Positions 8,464 to 17,624 are shown, counted from the stretch's first letter. The stretch is 64,000 nucleotides of DNA from Laedolimicola sp934402125 (GCF_052065835.1 NZ_JBQHTG010000002.1:310001-374000), one strand, 5' to 3'. The notes: generated by a model from the sequence alone, not told the origin. Numbers and translations: made by a program.

Positions 8464-8939
8464 AAATAACCTGTGTCGTAGTGGGCAAAATAAAAGAGAA
8501 ATATTTTACGGACGCCATCAAGGAATATTCCAAGCGTCTCGGCCGCTACTGCAAGCTGGAAATTGTGGAACTGGCGGATGAAAAGACGCCGGACGGCGCC
8601 AGCGAGGCAGAGGAGCAGGCCATCCGGGAAAAGGAAGGGGAGCGGATTCTGAAGGCTCTGAAGGACGACGCCTATGTGATTGCCCTGGCTATTGAAGGAA
8701 AAATGCTGGATTCCGTTGAGCTTTCCCGGAAAATAGAAAGCCTGGGGATCGGCGGTACCAGCCATATTGCTTTTGTGATTGGTGGTTCCTTAGGCCTGGC
8801 TCCGGCTGTGATGAAGCGGGCGGATTACGCTTTAAGCTTTTCCCGTATGACCTTTCCCCATCAGCTCATGCGGGTGGTGCTGCTGGAACAGCTTTACCGC
8901 AGCTATCGGATTATAAAGCATGAACCTTATCATAAATAA
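8460..8939 (+). CDS. rlmH: 23S rRNA (pseudouridine1915-N3)-methyltransferase RlmH
   Basis: A 159-residue SPOUT methyltransferase that methylates pseudouridine 1915 in helix 69 of 23S rRNA. The SAM-binding knot is shown by FVIGGSLGLAP (about 105-115) and SFSRMTFPHQLMRVVLLEQLYR, and the C-terminal HEPYHK is the hallmark of the family. Length matches E. coli RlmH. The ATGA overlap with the upstream hydrolase is typical of clostridia. Confidence 0.96.
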   Translation: MKITCVVVGKIKEKYFTDAIKEYSKRLGRYCKLEIVELADEKTPDGASEAEEQAIREKEGERILKALKDDAYVIALAIEGKMLDSVELSRKIESLGIGGTSHIAFVIGGSLGLAPAVMKRADYALSFSRMTFPHQLMRVVLLEQLYRSYRIIKHEPYHK

Positions 8940-8954
8940 AAGGAGGACCACCTG

Positions 8955-10073
8955 GTGGGATATATAGAAAACGATGACGAAGCATGGGAGCGGGAACGAG
9001 TCAGAAGGCGGGCTGAGCGACGGAGAAAAAGAAGACGGCAGGCCAGAATCAGGCGGGCGCTTCTGCTTGCAGCTATGGGAGCGGTGCTGATTCTGCTGGT
9101 GGTGCTTGGCGTGACTATCGTAAAGAAAGTAAAAGGAAAACCGGCGAAGAGCGCTGTACAGACTGCGTATCAGTCTGTCGAAAGCCAGATTCAGGCAGCC
9201 GTTCCGGAAACAAAAGATAACACAGATTCAACAGGCGAAGCAGCCTCTTATGTAGTAAGGGGCGATTATAACATCAGCGGACTGGATGGTGCAAGCTATC
9301 TGGGAAGCGACGAGGTAACCAGCACCCGGGCGCTTCTGGTGGACGCGGATAACCGTACCGTTCTGTATCAGCGCGGCGCGGGCGACCGGATCAGTCCTGC
9401 GTCTATGACCAAGGTGCTGACTCTTCTGGTAGCGGTGGAGCATATAACTGATCTGGAGGATACCTTTACCATCACCCGGGAGATCACCGACTACAGCTAT
9501 TCCCACGATTGCAGCGCCGTGGGTTTCGATGAAAATGAGACCGTGACCGTCAAAGATCTCTTATATGGAACCATCCTGCACTCCGGAGGCGACGCGGCGG
9601 CAGGCCTGGCCTATTATGTTTCCGGTTCTATGGACGGTTTTGTGGATTTGATGAACCAGAAGCTTCAGGAGCTGGGGCTTTCCGGAAGTGCCCATTTTAC
9701 CAATTGCGTGGGCTTATATGATGAAAATCATTACTGTACCTTATACGATCTGGCCGTGATTATGGCGGCGGCCATGGATAATCCCCTGTGCCGGGAGATT
9801 CTGGACGCCCGTACCTATACCACATCTTCCACAGAGCAGCATCCGGATGGAATTATCATCTCCAACTGGTTCCTCCGACGGATCGAGGACAAGGATACCC
9901 ATGGAGAAATTCTGGGGGCCAAGACAGGCTATGTGGTTCAATCCGGCAACTGCGCAGTCAGCTTCAGCAGGGCAGACAGTGGCAGGCAATACATCTGTGT
10001 CACCGCAGACGCCCATAGTGCCTGGCGCTGTATCTACGATCATGTGGCAGTTTACCAGAATTATACGGAATGA
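8955..10073 (+). CDS. D-alanyl-D-alanine carboxypeptidase (peptidase S11)
   Basis: A 372-residue penicillin-binding-type carboxypeptidase that trims the pentapeptide stem of peptidoglycan. It starts with GTG (AGGAGG ribosome binding site 7 bp upstream). It has a very basic cytoplasmic N-terminus, one membrane anchor (about 34-56), a spacer, then the S11 domain. The motifs are SPASMTK with Ser150 and Lys153, SGG at 210-212 in place of the usual SxN, and KTG at 323-325. The N-terminal anchor differs from the C-terminal amphipathic anchor of classical DacA. The SGG replacement is noted separately. It could be a sporulation-linked carboxypeptidase; no sporulation promoter is evident. Confidence 0.88.
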   Translation: MGYIENDDEAWERERVRRRAERRRKRRRQARIRRALLLAAMGAVLILLVVLGVTIVKKVKGKPAKSAVQTAYQSVESQIQAAVPETKDNTDSTGEAASYVVRGDYNISGLDGASYLGSDEVTSTRALLVDADNRTVLYQRGAGDRISPASMTKVLTLLVAVEHITDLEDTFTITREITDYSYSHDCSAVGFDENETVTVKDLLYGTILHSGGDAAAGLAYYVSGSMDGFVDLMNQKLQELGLSGSAHFTNCVGLYDENHYCTLYDLAVIMAAAMDNPLCREILDARTYTTSSTEQHPDGIIISNWFLRRIEDKDTHGEILGAKTGYVVQSGNCAVSFSRADSGRQYICVTADAHSAWRCIYDHVAVYQNYTE

Positions 10074-10094
10074 CGGGATCATGACAAGAAAAGA

Positions 10095-10123
10095 TTGACG
10101 ATTGATAAGCAAGAAATTATAAT
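10095..10123 (+). promoter_or_regulatory. Strong sigma-A promoter for ddh
   Basis: TTGACG (10095-10100), 17-bp spacer, TATAAT (10118-10123). Eleven of twelve consensus positions match. Confidence 0.88.
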
Positions 10124-10170
10124 AGGAACAACGCGACTTACAAAGTATGACAAAGAGAGGATTTGATAAC

Positions 10171-11157
10171 ATGAGTATCAGGATTGGAATTATGGGATAT
10201 GGCAATCTGGGACGTGGCGTGGAATGCGCGATAGCCCAGAATGCGGATATGGAACTGAAGGCGGTATTTACCAGAAGAGATCCGGAGAATCTGAAGATCT
10301 GGTCTGAGACGGCGGAGGTGGTAAGCGCCTCCAAGCTTGCGGACTGGAAGGATCGGCTGGATGTTCTGATTCTCTGCGGCGGAAGCGCGACGGATCTGCC
10401 GAAGCAGACGCCGGAGTGTGCCGGATATTTCAATGTCATTGACAGCTTCGACACCCATGCGCGGATTCCGGAGCATTTTGCGGATGTAGACGCGGCAGCG
10501 AAAAAGAGCGGTAAGGTAGCCATTATTTCCGTAGGCTGGGATCCGGGTCTGTTCTCCCTGAACCGGATGTACGCAGGCGCTATTCTGCCGGAGGGAAAGG
10601 ATTATACTTTCTGGGGAAAGGGCGTAAGCCAGGGGCATTCTGACGCCATCCGACGGATCGCAGGCGTAAAGGACGCAAGACAGTACACCATTCCGGTAGA
10701 AAGCGCCCTGGAGGCAGTGCGTTCCGGAAAGGCACCGGAGCTGACAGCCAGAGAAAAGCATACTCGGGAGTGCTTTGTGGTTCTGGAGGAGGGCGCTGAT
10801 CCCGCAAAGGTAGAAGAAGAAATCACAACTATGCCCAATTACTTCGCTGACTATGATACCACTGTTCATTTCATTACCGAAGAGGAAATGCAGCAGTATC
10901 ACAGCCGTCTGCCTCATGGCGGATTCGTACTGCGAAGCGGCGTAACCGGACGGGAAAAGGAAAATCATCATCTGATTGAATATAGTCTGAAGCTGGATTC
11001 CAATCCGGAATTTACCTCCAGTGTCCTGGTAGCTTACGCAAGAGCTGCATACCGTATGAATCAGGAGGGCATGAAAGGCTGTAAGACCGTATTCGATGTG
11101 GCTCCGGCATATTTAAGCCCGAAGAGCGGCGAAGAGCTCCGCGCGACCTTATTGTAA
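10171..11157 (+). CDS. ddh: meso-diaminopimelate D-dehydrogenase
   Basis: A 328-residue NADPH-dependent enzyme that makes meso-diaminopimelate directly from tetrahydrodipicolinate, giving the lysine and peptidoglycan precursor in one step. The N-terminal nucleotide fold reads IRIGIMGYGNLGRGVE, followed by LCGGSATDLPKQ, DSFDTHARI and SVGWDPGLFS, all characteristic of Ddh. I take ATG10171 rather than ATG10147, because GAGAGG lies 8 bp before it and the protein then begins exactly at the nucleotide-binding strand. The next gene starts inside its stop codon (TAATG). Confidence 0.94.
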   Translation: MSIRIGIMGYGNLGRGVECAIAQNADMELKAVFTRRDPENLKIWSETAEVVSASKLADWKDRLDVLILCGGSATDLPKQTPECAGYFNVIDSFDTHARIPEHFADVDAAAKKSGKVAIISVGWDPGLFSLNRMYAGAILPEGKDYTFWGKGVSQGHSDAIRRIAGVKDARQYTIPVESALEAVRSGKAPELTAREKHTRECFVVLEEGADPAKVEEEITTMPNYFADYDTTVHFITEEEMQQYHSRLPHGGFVLRSGVTGREKENHHLIEYSLKLDSNPEFTSSVLVAYARAAYRMNQEGMKGCKTVFDVAPAYLSPKSGEELRATLL

Positions 11158-11702
11158 TGAAACCGCTTCGCCCACAGATTGAGAAAGAATTAAGCGCCTT
11201 CCCTGTGTGTGAGTATGCCTTTGTGGAGCCAGAGGATATTCCCTTCCGGGAGGAGGTGCGTTATATCTGCCGGAGCGAGTGCCCCCGTTACGGCACCTCC
11301 TGGTCCTGCCCACCGGCAGTGGGAACGGTAGAGGAATGTAAGACTCGCTGCCTGCAGTACGATGACGTACTGATGTTCACCACCATTGCCGAAGGCGTAG
11401 ATACGGAGGATATGTCCGCCATGCTGTCCACCAGACGGGAGCATGAGGAAATTACCAGGCAGCTTCGTGACCGGCTAGCAGGCTATTGCGGAAAGACCCA
11501 GGTGCTTTCCACGGAATCCTGCGCCATCTGCAGCACCTGTGCTTATCCGGAGGCTCCCTGCCGTCATCCGGATCGGATGTTCCCCTGTATCGAAAGCTAT
11601 GGGATTCTGGTGACCGAGCTGGCAGAAAAACAGGGCATCAGCTTTATGAACGGAAGCGGGCTGGTGACCTGGTTCAGCCTTATTCTGTATCAGAACGCAT
11701 AG
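11157..11702 (+). CDS. DUF2284 cysteine-rich metal-binding protein
   Basis: A 181-residue protein with the DUF2284 cysteine pattern. An N-terminal group reads CRSECPRYGTSWSCPPAVGT and is followed by a C-terminal group CAICSTCAYPEAPCRHP with a later MFPCIESYG. The regular spacing of Cys suggests iron-sulfur or zinc binding. No function is established for the family. Its one-base overlap with ddh shows co-transcription, but no functional link to lysine synthesis is known. Confidence 0.8.
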   Translation: MKPLRPQIEKELSAFPVCEYAFVEPEDIPFREEVRYICRSECPRYGTSWSCPPAVGTVEECKTRCLQYDDVLMFTTIAEGVDTEDMSAMLSTRREHEEITRQLRDRLAGYCGKTQVLSTESCAICSTCAYPEAPCRHPDRMFPCIESYGILVTELAEKQGISFMNGSGLVTWFSLILYQNA

Positions 11703-11725
11703 AACACAGAAAAAATGCATAGAGT
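11697..11725 (+). promoter_or_regulatory. Candidate sigma-E promoter for yqfC-yqfD
   Basis: GCATAGA (11697-11703), a 14-bp gap and CATAGAGT (11718-11725) resemble the mother-cell sigma-E pattern (ATA-type -35, CATAnnnT-type -10). yqfC and yqfD are known sigma-E genes in B. subtilis, which supports the reading, but the match is loose. Confidence 0.33.
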
Positions 11726-11754
11726 GAGGTAAGGAAAGTTAAGGTCCGGAATTC

Positions 11755-12015
11755 ATGAACGTAAAAGGGCAGCTGAGTGATGCTCTGAATCTTCCCAGGG
11801 ATCTGACCCTGGGGGCGGTGATTCTGACCATTACCGGAAATTGTGAGGCTTATGTGGAAAACTACATGAGCCTCATTGAATATACGGAAAAGCTTATCCG
11901 GATACAGACCCGTACCTGTAAGCTGGAGATATGCGGTGCTCAGCTGGAAATTGTCTATTACACCAACGAGGAAATGAAGATCGCCGGAGAAATCCAGGAG
12001 GTAAAATATTGCTGA
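11755..12015 (+). CDS. yqfC: Sporulation protein YqfC (YabP/YqfC family)
   Basis: An 86-residue protein of the YabP/YqfC family. The conserved pattern is LPRDLTLGAVILTITGN, then YMSLIEYTEKLIRIQTRT and LEIVYYTNEEMKIAGEI. These small beta-rich proteins are made in the mother cell during sporulation; YabP has a role in coat assembly, whereas that of YqfC is unclear. The direct link to yqfD is the usual arrangement. The end of the gene contains the ribosome binding site and TTG start of yqfD. Confidence 0.88.
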   Translation: MNVKGQLSDALNLPRDLTLGAVILTITGNCEAYVENYMSLIEYTEKLIRIQTRTCKLEICGAQLEIVYYTNEEMKIAGEIQEVKYC

Positions 12016-13229
12016 ATCAGCTGTTGCGTTATCTGAAGGGTTATGTGCGGATTCACCTGCAGGGCTATTCACCGGAGCGCTTCCTGAATCTCTGCAAAGC
12101 CAGAAACCTGTCCTTGTGGGATTTACAGAGCGTGGGGAACGCTTATGAGATGAATTTGAGCATCCGGGATTTCCGGAAAATAAGGCCGTTGTGCAGAAAG
12201 GCCCATGCGCGTGTAAGCATCAAGGAACGCCACGGCCTTCCTTTTTTTCTGTACCGGAACCGGAAACGGAAGATGTTTCCCATCGGTATCGCTGCCTGCT
12301 GCCTGCTTCTCTATCTGCTTTCCCTGTTTGTCTGGAATATCCGGATCGAGGGAAACCGGGCCCGAAGCACCGATGTGATTCTGGATTACCTGGCGGAGGA
12401 GGGCATCGTTCCCGGCATGGGGAAACCAAAAGTAGACTGTAAGAAAATCCAGTCTCTGCTCCGGATTCATTTTCCGGATGTCACCTGGGTCTCAGCCAGA
12501 CTGAAGGGAACCGAGCTGGTAATCCGGATTCGGGAAAATCAGGATCTGACGCCGGAAGCAGAAAACGAAAGCCCGTCCGATTCCTATACGGATCTGGTTG
12601 CGAAACGGGACGGCGTTATCACAGGAATTCTGGTGCGAAGCGGTACGGCCCGGGTGCAGCCTGGGGCTGAAATTATGAAGGGAACCCTGCTCATCAGCGG
12701 TACGGTAGAGCTTCTGAATGATAACGGGGAGGTGACGGAGGTACAGGAGGGAACGGCGGACGGCGACGTCTGGGCCCGGACGGTATATCCCTATGAGGAG
12801 CGCTTCCTTTTGGCCCACGAGGAACGTCGTTTTACCGGCAGACGCCGGTATGGCGTATCTCTGAAGATCGCAGGAAAGAGCCTTTCTGTTTCCGATCCCC
12901 GCTCTTTCTCTTTGTATACCACGGTGGAAAAGGAATATCCCTTACGTCTGACAGATAGCTTTTATCTTCCTTTCACGGTGGGAATTCAGCAGAGATCGGA
13001 ATACGAGGTTGATACAGAAGCCTATACAAAAAAGGAAGCAGAAGCGCTGGCCCGGGCGAATCTTAAAGAATTTTTAAATAATTTGATACAAAAAGGGGTT
13101 CAAATTGTAGAAAATGATGTTACAATAGATATCGGCAGGAATTTTTGCGTTTCAAAGGGGCAGATTGTGGCTCTGGAGGAGATTGGAGTTCCCCAAAAAG
13201 GACAAAAGGAGCAGGCAGCACTTGAGTAA
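12009..13229 (+). CDS. yqfD: Sporulation protein YqfD
   Basis: A 406-residue protein with the YqfD signature. An N-terminal domain includes RYLKGYVRIHLQGYSPERFLN (family start, split here), one membrane segment lies near 97-115 (IGIAACCLLLYLLSLFVWNI), and a large extracytoplasmic part follows. I choose TTG12009 because AGGAGGT sits 6 bp upstream and the protein then begins at the conserved LLNQLLRYLKG; an ATG at 11931 would run out of frame through yqfC. It overlaps yqfC by 7 bp and phoH by 8 bp, so the three genes are probably translationally coupled. Required for efficient sporulation in related species, mechanism unknown. Confidence 0.9.
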   Translation: MLNQLLRYLKGYVRIHLQGYSPERFLNLCKARNLSLWDLQSVGNAYEMNLSIRDFRKIRPLCRKAHARVSIKERHGLPFFLYRNRKRKMFPIGIAACCLLLYLLSLFVWNIRIEGNRARSTDVILDYLAEEGIVPGMGKPKVDCKKIQSLLRIHFPDVTWVSARLKGTELVIRIRENQDLTPEAENESPSDSYTDLVAKRDGVITGILVRSGTARVQPGAEIMKGTLLISGTVELLNDNGEVTEVQEGTADGDVWARTVYPYEERFLLAHEERRFTGRRRYGVSLKIAGKSLSVSDPRSFSLYTTVEKEYPLRLTDSFYLPFTVGIQQRSEYEVDTEAYTKKEAEALARANLKEFLNNLIQKGVQIVENDVTIDIGRNFCVSKGQIVALEEIGVPQKGQKEQAALE

Positions 13230-14232
13230 TATCGTAGAACGGATGCTGGACGTACCGGCTGAGCACCAGAGTAATGTGTTCGGACAGTTCGACAGCCATA
13301 TGAAAAAAATAGAACAAACCCTGAAGGTATCGATCATTGCCCGGGATGGAGAGGTAAAGATCTTAGGTCCGGCCGAATATACCAGACAGGCGGCCCGGGT
13401 CATGGAACAGCTTCTGGAGCTGTCCAGACGGGGCAATGTGATTCAGGAGCAGAACGTGGATTATGCCCTGGCGCTGTCCATGGAAGGACAGGAGCAGGCA
13501 GTGGTGGAGATTGACAAGGAACTGATCTGCCATACCATTGCAGGCAAGCCCATCAAACCGAAAACCCTGGGACAGAAGAAGTATGTGGACATGATCCGGA
13601 ACCATATGATTGTGTTCGGCACCGGCCCCGCCGGAACTGGTAAGACCTATCTGGCCATGGCCATGGCGATTACAGCCTTTAAAAATAATGAGGTGAGCCG
13701 GATTATCCTGACCCGTCCCGCCATTGAAGCCGGTGAGAAGCTGGGCTTTCTGCCGGGCGATCTGCAGAGCAAGGTGGATCCCTATCTGCGTCCCCTCTAT
13801 GACGCCCTGTATCAGATTATGGGAGCGGAAAGCTTCCTGAAAAATATGGAAAAGGGATTGATCGAAGTGGCGCCTCTGGCTTATATGCGGGGAAGAACCC
13901 TGGATAACGCCTTTATTATCCTGGACGAGGCCCAGAATACCACTCCGGCCCAGATGAAGATGTTCCTGACCCGTATTGGCTTCGGCTCCAAGGTTATCGT
14001 GACCGGCGACGCCAGCCAGAAGGATTTGCCGGGCAGCGTCAAATCCGGCCTGGAGGTAGCCATGAAGGTGCTTGCGAAGGTAGAGGATATCGGCTTCTGC
14101 GAGCTGACCAGCAAGGATGTGGTACGTCATCCGCTGGTACAGAAGATCGTACAGGCCTATGAAAGCTATGAAAAAGCCCAGGAGCGAAGAAGCTCCAGAA
14201 AGGACAGCTATGACCGTCAACATAGAAGATGA
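13222..14232 (+). CDS. phoH: PhoH family ATPase/RNA helicase-like protein
   Basis: A 336-residue PhoH-family P-loop protein. An N-terminal KH-like segment precedes the ATPase domain, with Walker A GPAGTGKT near 134-141 and Walker B FIILDEAQN near 229-237, then VTGDASQKDLP. The start is read as TTG13222, with AAAGGAG 10-15 bp upstream and a family-typical MSNIVERMLDVPAEH start; an ATG lies seven codons further in. The neighbour ybeY, an rRNA maturation endonuclease, is the classical partner, suggesting a role in RNA processing or ribosome quality control. Confidence 0.93.
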   Translation: MSNIVERMLDVPAEHQSNVFGQFDSHMKKIEQTLKVSIIARDGEVKILGPAEYTRQAARVMEQLLELSRRGNVIQEQNVDYALALSMEGQEQAVVEIDKELICHTIAGKPIKPKTLGQKKYVDMIRNHMIVFGTGPAGTGKTYLAMAMAITAFKNNEVSRIILTRPAIEAGEKLGFLPGDLQSKVDPYLRPLYDALYQIMGAESFLKNMEKGLIEVAPLAYMRGRTLDNAFIILDEAQNTTPAQMKMFLTRIGFGSKVIVTGDASQKDLPGSVKSGLEVAMKVLAKVEDIGFCELTSKDVVRHPLVQKIVQAYESYEKAQERRSSRKDSYDRQHRR

Positions 14233-14707
14233 ATATAACACTCCGTTCAACGTGGATGTGGAAGGAGTCGCAAGACAGGTAATTGAAGAAGCGCTGGAAT
14301 ACGAAAAGTGTCCTTATGAAACAGAAGTGAATCTGCTTCTGACCGATGATGAGGGAATCCATGAGATGAACCGGGAGCATCGGGGAATCGACCGCCCGAC
14401 GGACGTTCTGTCCTTTCCCATGCTGGAGTATGAGACACCGGCAGATTTTGCCTTTGTGGAGGACGATCAGGCAGACTGCTTTAATCCGGAGACCGGAGAG
14501 CTGGTCCTGGGAGATATTATTATTTCCGTAGACAAGGTGATTGAGCAGGCGGAAAAGTATGGACACAGCCGGACGCGGGAATACGCGTTCCTGATTGCCC
14601 ACAGCATGCTGCACCTCTTCGGCTATGACCACATGGTACCGGAGGAGGCGCGCGAGATGGAGGCAAAGCAGGCTGCCATTCTGGAAAGCCTGAATATTTT
14701 ACGTTAG
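14210..14707 (+). CDS. ybeY: Endoribonuclease YbeY (rRNA maturation factor)
   Basis: A 165-residue zinc-dependent endoribonuclease involved in 16S rRNA 3' maturation and ribosome quality control. The metal site HSMLHLFGYDH (about 131-141) has the H-x3-H-x5-H spacing, and the typical RGIDRPTDVLSFPM and GDIIIS motifs precede it. ATG14210 is chosen over an upstream ATG because it has AGAAAGGA just before it and matches the usual N-terminus. It overlaps phoH by 23 bp. Confidence 0.95.
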   Translation: MTVNIEDEYNTPFNVDVEGVARQVIEEALEYEKCPYETEVNLLLTDDEGIHEMNREHRGIDRPTDVLSFPMLEYETPADFAFVEDDQADCFNPETGELVLGDIIISVDKVIEQAEKYGHSRTREYAFLIAHSMLHLFGYDHMVPEEAREMEAKQAAILESLNILR

Positions 14708-14721
14708 GGAGGATATCCGGG

Positions 14722-15903
14722 ATGAAGCAGGGATACCTGAAGAGAATAGGACTTCTGTGCCTTTCCGCTTGTCTGATCGGCATGGCTGGCTGCGGAAAGG
14801 CAGAGGCGCAGGAGACGGAAGAAAATACGTTCAATACCGAGGCGGAGGTAATCGCCTGGGAGCAGGAACAGGAAGAGAATACTGATGAGGACACGCAGGA
14901 GGAGGATCCCGCACCGGCTCCCCGTGAGGTGGTAAACGGAAAAATCCGCAGTTATTTCACCGGGGACTGGATTGACGAGGAGATGGGGAAGACCAGGCCC
15001 CTGGCTATCATGCTGAACAATACGTCCGCGGCTCTTCCCATGTCCGGCGTATCCAATGCGTCTGTCATTTATGAATGCCCCGTAGAGGGGCGTATCACCC
15101 GCTGGATGGGTGTATTTGAGGACTGGGAAAATCTGGAACGTATCGGCTCCGTACGAAGCTGCCGGCTTTATTATCTTCATTTTGCCCAGGAGTTTCATCC
15201 GGTATACGCGCATTTCGGACAGGCCCAGTACGCGCTGGCAGATCTGAACAGCGGAAAGTACGATGTGCTTTCCGGCGGTACCAAGGGAATCGAGCATCCG
15301 GCTACGGCCATGTACGACCGGATCAGCCGTCCGGGTAAGGCGACGGAGCATACCCTTTACGCATTTCCCCGGGGAATTAAGAAAGATATCAAGAAAAAGG
15401 GATATGATATGACCATGCCGGAGGATTATCCGGGTAAGTTTAAGTTCGCGGACACCGATTCCATCGAAGAATACCAGGGATACCCGGACGCAACCGTCCT
15501 GAAGCCGGGCGGGGACGGCGGCAAAAATGGTTTCGGCGGCGTCAAGGCTACCTTCAAATATAACGCCTCAGATCGGAAGTATTATCGTTGGACCTATGGA
15601 AATCCCCATACCGACGAGCTTAACGGAAAGCAGGTGGCGGTTACCAACGTCATCTTCCAGTACTGTGACGGAAATGTACTGGACGCCAAGGATTATCTGC
15701 ATTTCGCGACCCAGTCCAACGGAAATGAGTGTAAGGTATTCACCAATGGCAAGGAGATCGACGGCTACTGGAAGAATCCGGGCGAGCTGGGTACTCCGGC
15801 CCGTTACTATGACGAAAATGATCAGGAAATTACATTAAATAACGGAAAGACCTTTATCTGTATCATTTGGAATGATTATAAGGATGATGTGGTCGTTCAG
15901 TAA
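14722..15903 (+). CDS. DUF3048 (YerB-like) lipoprotein
   Basis: A 393-residue secreted lipoprotein. The signal peptide ends in the lipobox MAGC with lipidated Cys24, followed by an acidic linker (about 30-65). The DUF3048 body has PLAIMLNNTSAALPMSGVSNA, YECPVEGRITRWMGVFED and RIGSVRSCR, and the C-terminal part contains YKDDVVV. B. subtilis YerB is the reference; the molecular function is not known. It follows ybeY by 14 bp and precedes a flippase by 14 bp, probably within one transcript. Confidence 0.85.
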   Translation: MKQGYLKRIGLLCLSACLIGMAGCGKAEAQETEENTFNTEAEVIAWEQEQEENTDEDTQEEDPAPAPREVVNGKIRSYFTGDWIDEEMGKTRPLAIMLNNTSAALPMSGVSNASVIYECPVEGRITRWMGVFEDWENLERIGSVRSCRLYYLHFAQEFHPVYAHFGQAQYALADLNSGKYDVLSGGTKGIEHPATAMYDRISRPGKATEHTLYAFPRGIKKDIKKKGYDMTMPEDYPGKFKFADTDSIEEYQGYPDATVLKPGGDGGKNGFGGVKATFKYNASDRKYYRWTYGNPHTDELNGKQVAVTNVIFQYCDGNVLDAKDYLHFATQSNGNECKVFTNGKEIDGYWKNPGELGTPARYYDENDQEITLNNGKTFICIIWNDYKDDVVVQ

Positions 15904-15917
15904 GGAATAGCGGAAGC

Positions 15918-17576
15918 ATGGGAAAGAAAAAAAGTTCAAAATCCAATTATATTATGCAGGGCAGCATTCTGGCCATCGCGTCCATCGTAAGCCGGATCAT
16001 CGGACTTCTGTACCGGCTGCCGGTGACCAATATTATCACCGACCATGGAAATGATTACTATTCCGCGGCTTATGAGATCTATAATGTGATTCTGCTGATC
16101 TCCTCCTACAGCCTACCCCTGGCCGTATCCAAGGTGATTTCCGCCAAGGTGGCGCTGGGAGAATACCGCAATTCCTGGAGAGCCTTCAAAGGCGCCCTTT
16201 ATATGGCGCTTGTGGTCGGCGCGGCCGGCTCCGCCCTGACCTTTTTCGGCGCCGGCTTCTTTACGGGAACCCTTCTAAATACGCCGGAGAGTGAGCTGTG
16301 CCTGAAAGTGCTGGCGCTGGCTGTATTTGTAATGGCGGTTATGGGTGTGCTGCGCGGTTATTTCCAGGGCATGGGAACCATGATGCCTACGGCGATTTCT
16401 CAGATTATCGAGCAGATTGTCAACGCCATTGTGAGTATCGCGGCCGCCAGCTATCTGTTTTCTTATGGCGTAAAACTGGATCAGGCAGCCGGAATTACGA
16501 ACGGCAAGAGCGGAGCCATCTACGGCGCGGCCGGAAGTACCCTGGGTACCAGCCTGGGCGCGGCGGCAGGTCTCTTGTTCTTGATCCTTGTCATGCTGAT
16601 GTACAACCGGGTGCTGCAGAAAAATATACGGCGGGATCATGTAAGTCAGCAGGAAAGCTACGCAAGCACCCTGCGCGTGCTGATTATGACCATTGTTCCG
16701 GTTATCTTGAGCACCGCCGTCTACAACATCAGCGGAATCGTAGATCAGGGTATCTTCAAATATCTGATGCTGGATGTGCAGAAGGCAAATAAGAGTAGCG
16801 TGGAGGTCTACTGGGGCATTTATGTGGGAAAATACAAGCTTCTGACCAATGTGCCCATCGCTGTGGCATCGGCTCTTTCCGCATCTACGATTCCGGCGCT
16901 GACCCGTGCCCGGATCGCCGGTGACCGGGAAGAGATGTGCCGGAAGACAGAGGGCGCTATCCGGATGGTTATGATGATCTGTATCCCCAGTGCTTTTGGA
17001 CTGACCGCTCTGGGAGAGCCGATTCTGGATCTTCTGTCCTGGAATTCCAACGAGATTGCGCCGAAGCTGTTCCTGATTGGTTCGTCGGCCGTGATTTTCT
17101 ATGGCCTTTCAACCCTGACGAATGGGATCCTGCAGGGCATTGACCATATGCGGATTCCGGTTCGGAACGCGGTGATTGCGCTGGTGACCCATCTGCTTCT
17201 GATGATTGGCCTGGTACAGTTTGGAAAGCTCCACATCTACGGCGTGGTTATTTCCTATCTCTTCTTTGCGGTTCTGATGTGCGTGCTGAACGGATTGGCT
17301 ATCCGCAAATATCTGGATTACCATCAGGAGCTGATCCGTACCTTTTTGATACCCGGCGTGTCTTCCCTGATTATGGCGCTGGCTGTGTGGCTTTTGTATG
17401 CGCCCCTTCATAAGGTGATCGGCATCCGTTTCGCTACGGTTCTATGTCTGTGCCTGGCCGTTGTAATTTACGCGTTTTTTATTCTGCTGCTACACGGTAT
17501 CACGGAAGAAGAGCTGGCAAGCTTTCCCAAAGGAAGAAGCCTGGTCAGAATCTTAAAGAAAATTCGCCTGCTGTGA
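15918..17576 (+). CDS. SpoVB/MurJ-like polysaccharide flippase (MOP superfamily)
   Basis: A 552-residue integral membrane protein with about 14 predicted helices and no large soluble part. The N-terminus GSILAIASIVSRIIGLLYRL is the mark of the SpoVB/YtgP/MurJ group of lipid-linked sugar exporters. Other features are RGYFQGMGTMMPTAISQIIEQ and PVAVASALSASTIPA-like loops. It could move lipid II (MurJ role) or a sporulation-specific precursor (SpoVB role). Its closeness to yqfD and the YerB-like gene makes either possible. A terminator follows within 10 bp. Confidence 0.85.
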   Translation: MGKKKSSKSNYIMQGSILAIASIVSRIIGLLYRLPVTNIITDHGNDYYSAAYEIYNVILLISSYSLPLAVSKVISAKVALGEYRNSWRAFKGALYMALVVGAAGSALTFFGAGFFTGTLLNTPESELCLKVLALAVFVMAVMGVLRGYFQGMGTMMPTAISQIIEQIVNAIVSIAAASYLFSYGVKLDQAAGITNGKSGAIYGAAGSTLGTSLGAAAGLLFLILVMLMYNRVLQKNIRRDHVSQQESYASTLRVLIMTIVPVILSTAVYNISGIVDQGIFKYLMLDVQKANKSSVEVYWGIYVGKYKLLTNVPIAVASALSASTIPALTRARIAGDREEMCRKTEGAIRMVMMICIPSAFGLTALGEPILDLLSWNSNEIAPKLFLIGSSAVIFYGLSTLTNGILQGIDHMRIPVRNAVIALVTHLLLMIGLVQFGKLHIYGVVISYLFFAVLMCVLNGLAIRKYLDYHQELIRTFLIPGVSSLIMALAVWLLYAPLHKVIGIRFATVLCLCLAVVIYAFFILLLHGITEEELASFPKGRSLVRILKKIRLL

Positions 17577-17581
17577 GAGAA

Positions 17582-17624
17582 AACCCTTCTTTTTGGACAT
17601 ACTGTTCCCAAAAGGAGGGTTTTT
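17582..17624 (+). terminator. Terminator hairpin that carries the next gene's ribosome binding site
   Basis: An AACCC..TTTTTGG arm (17582-17596) pairs with CCAAAAGGAGGGTT (17608-17621), and the T-tract ends at 17624, directly before ATG17625. The 3' arm contains AGGAGGG, the only ribosome binding site of the next gene. Confidence 0.8.
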
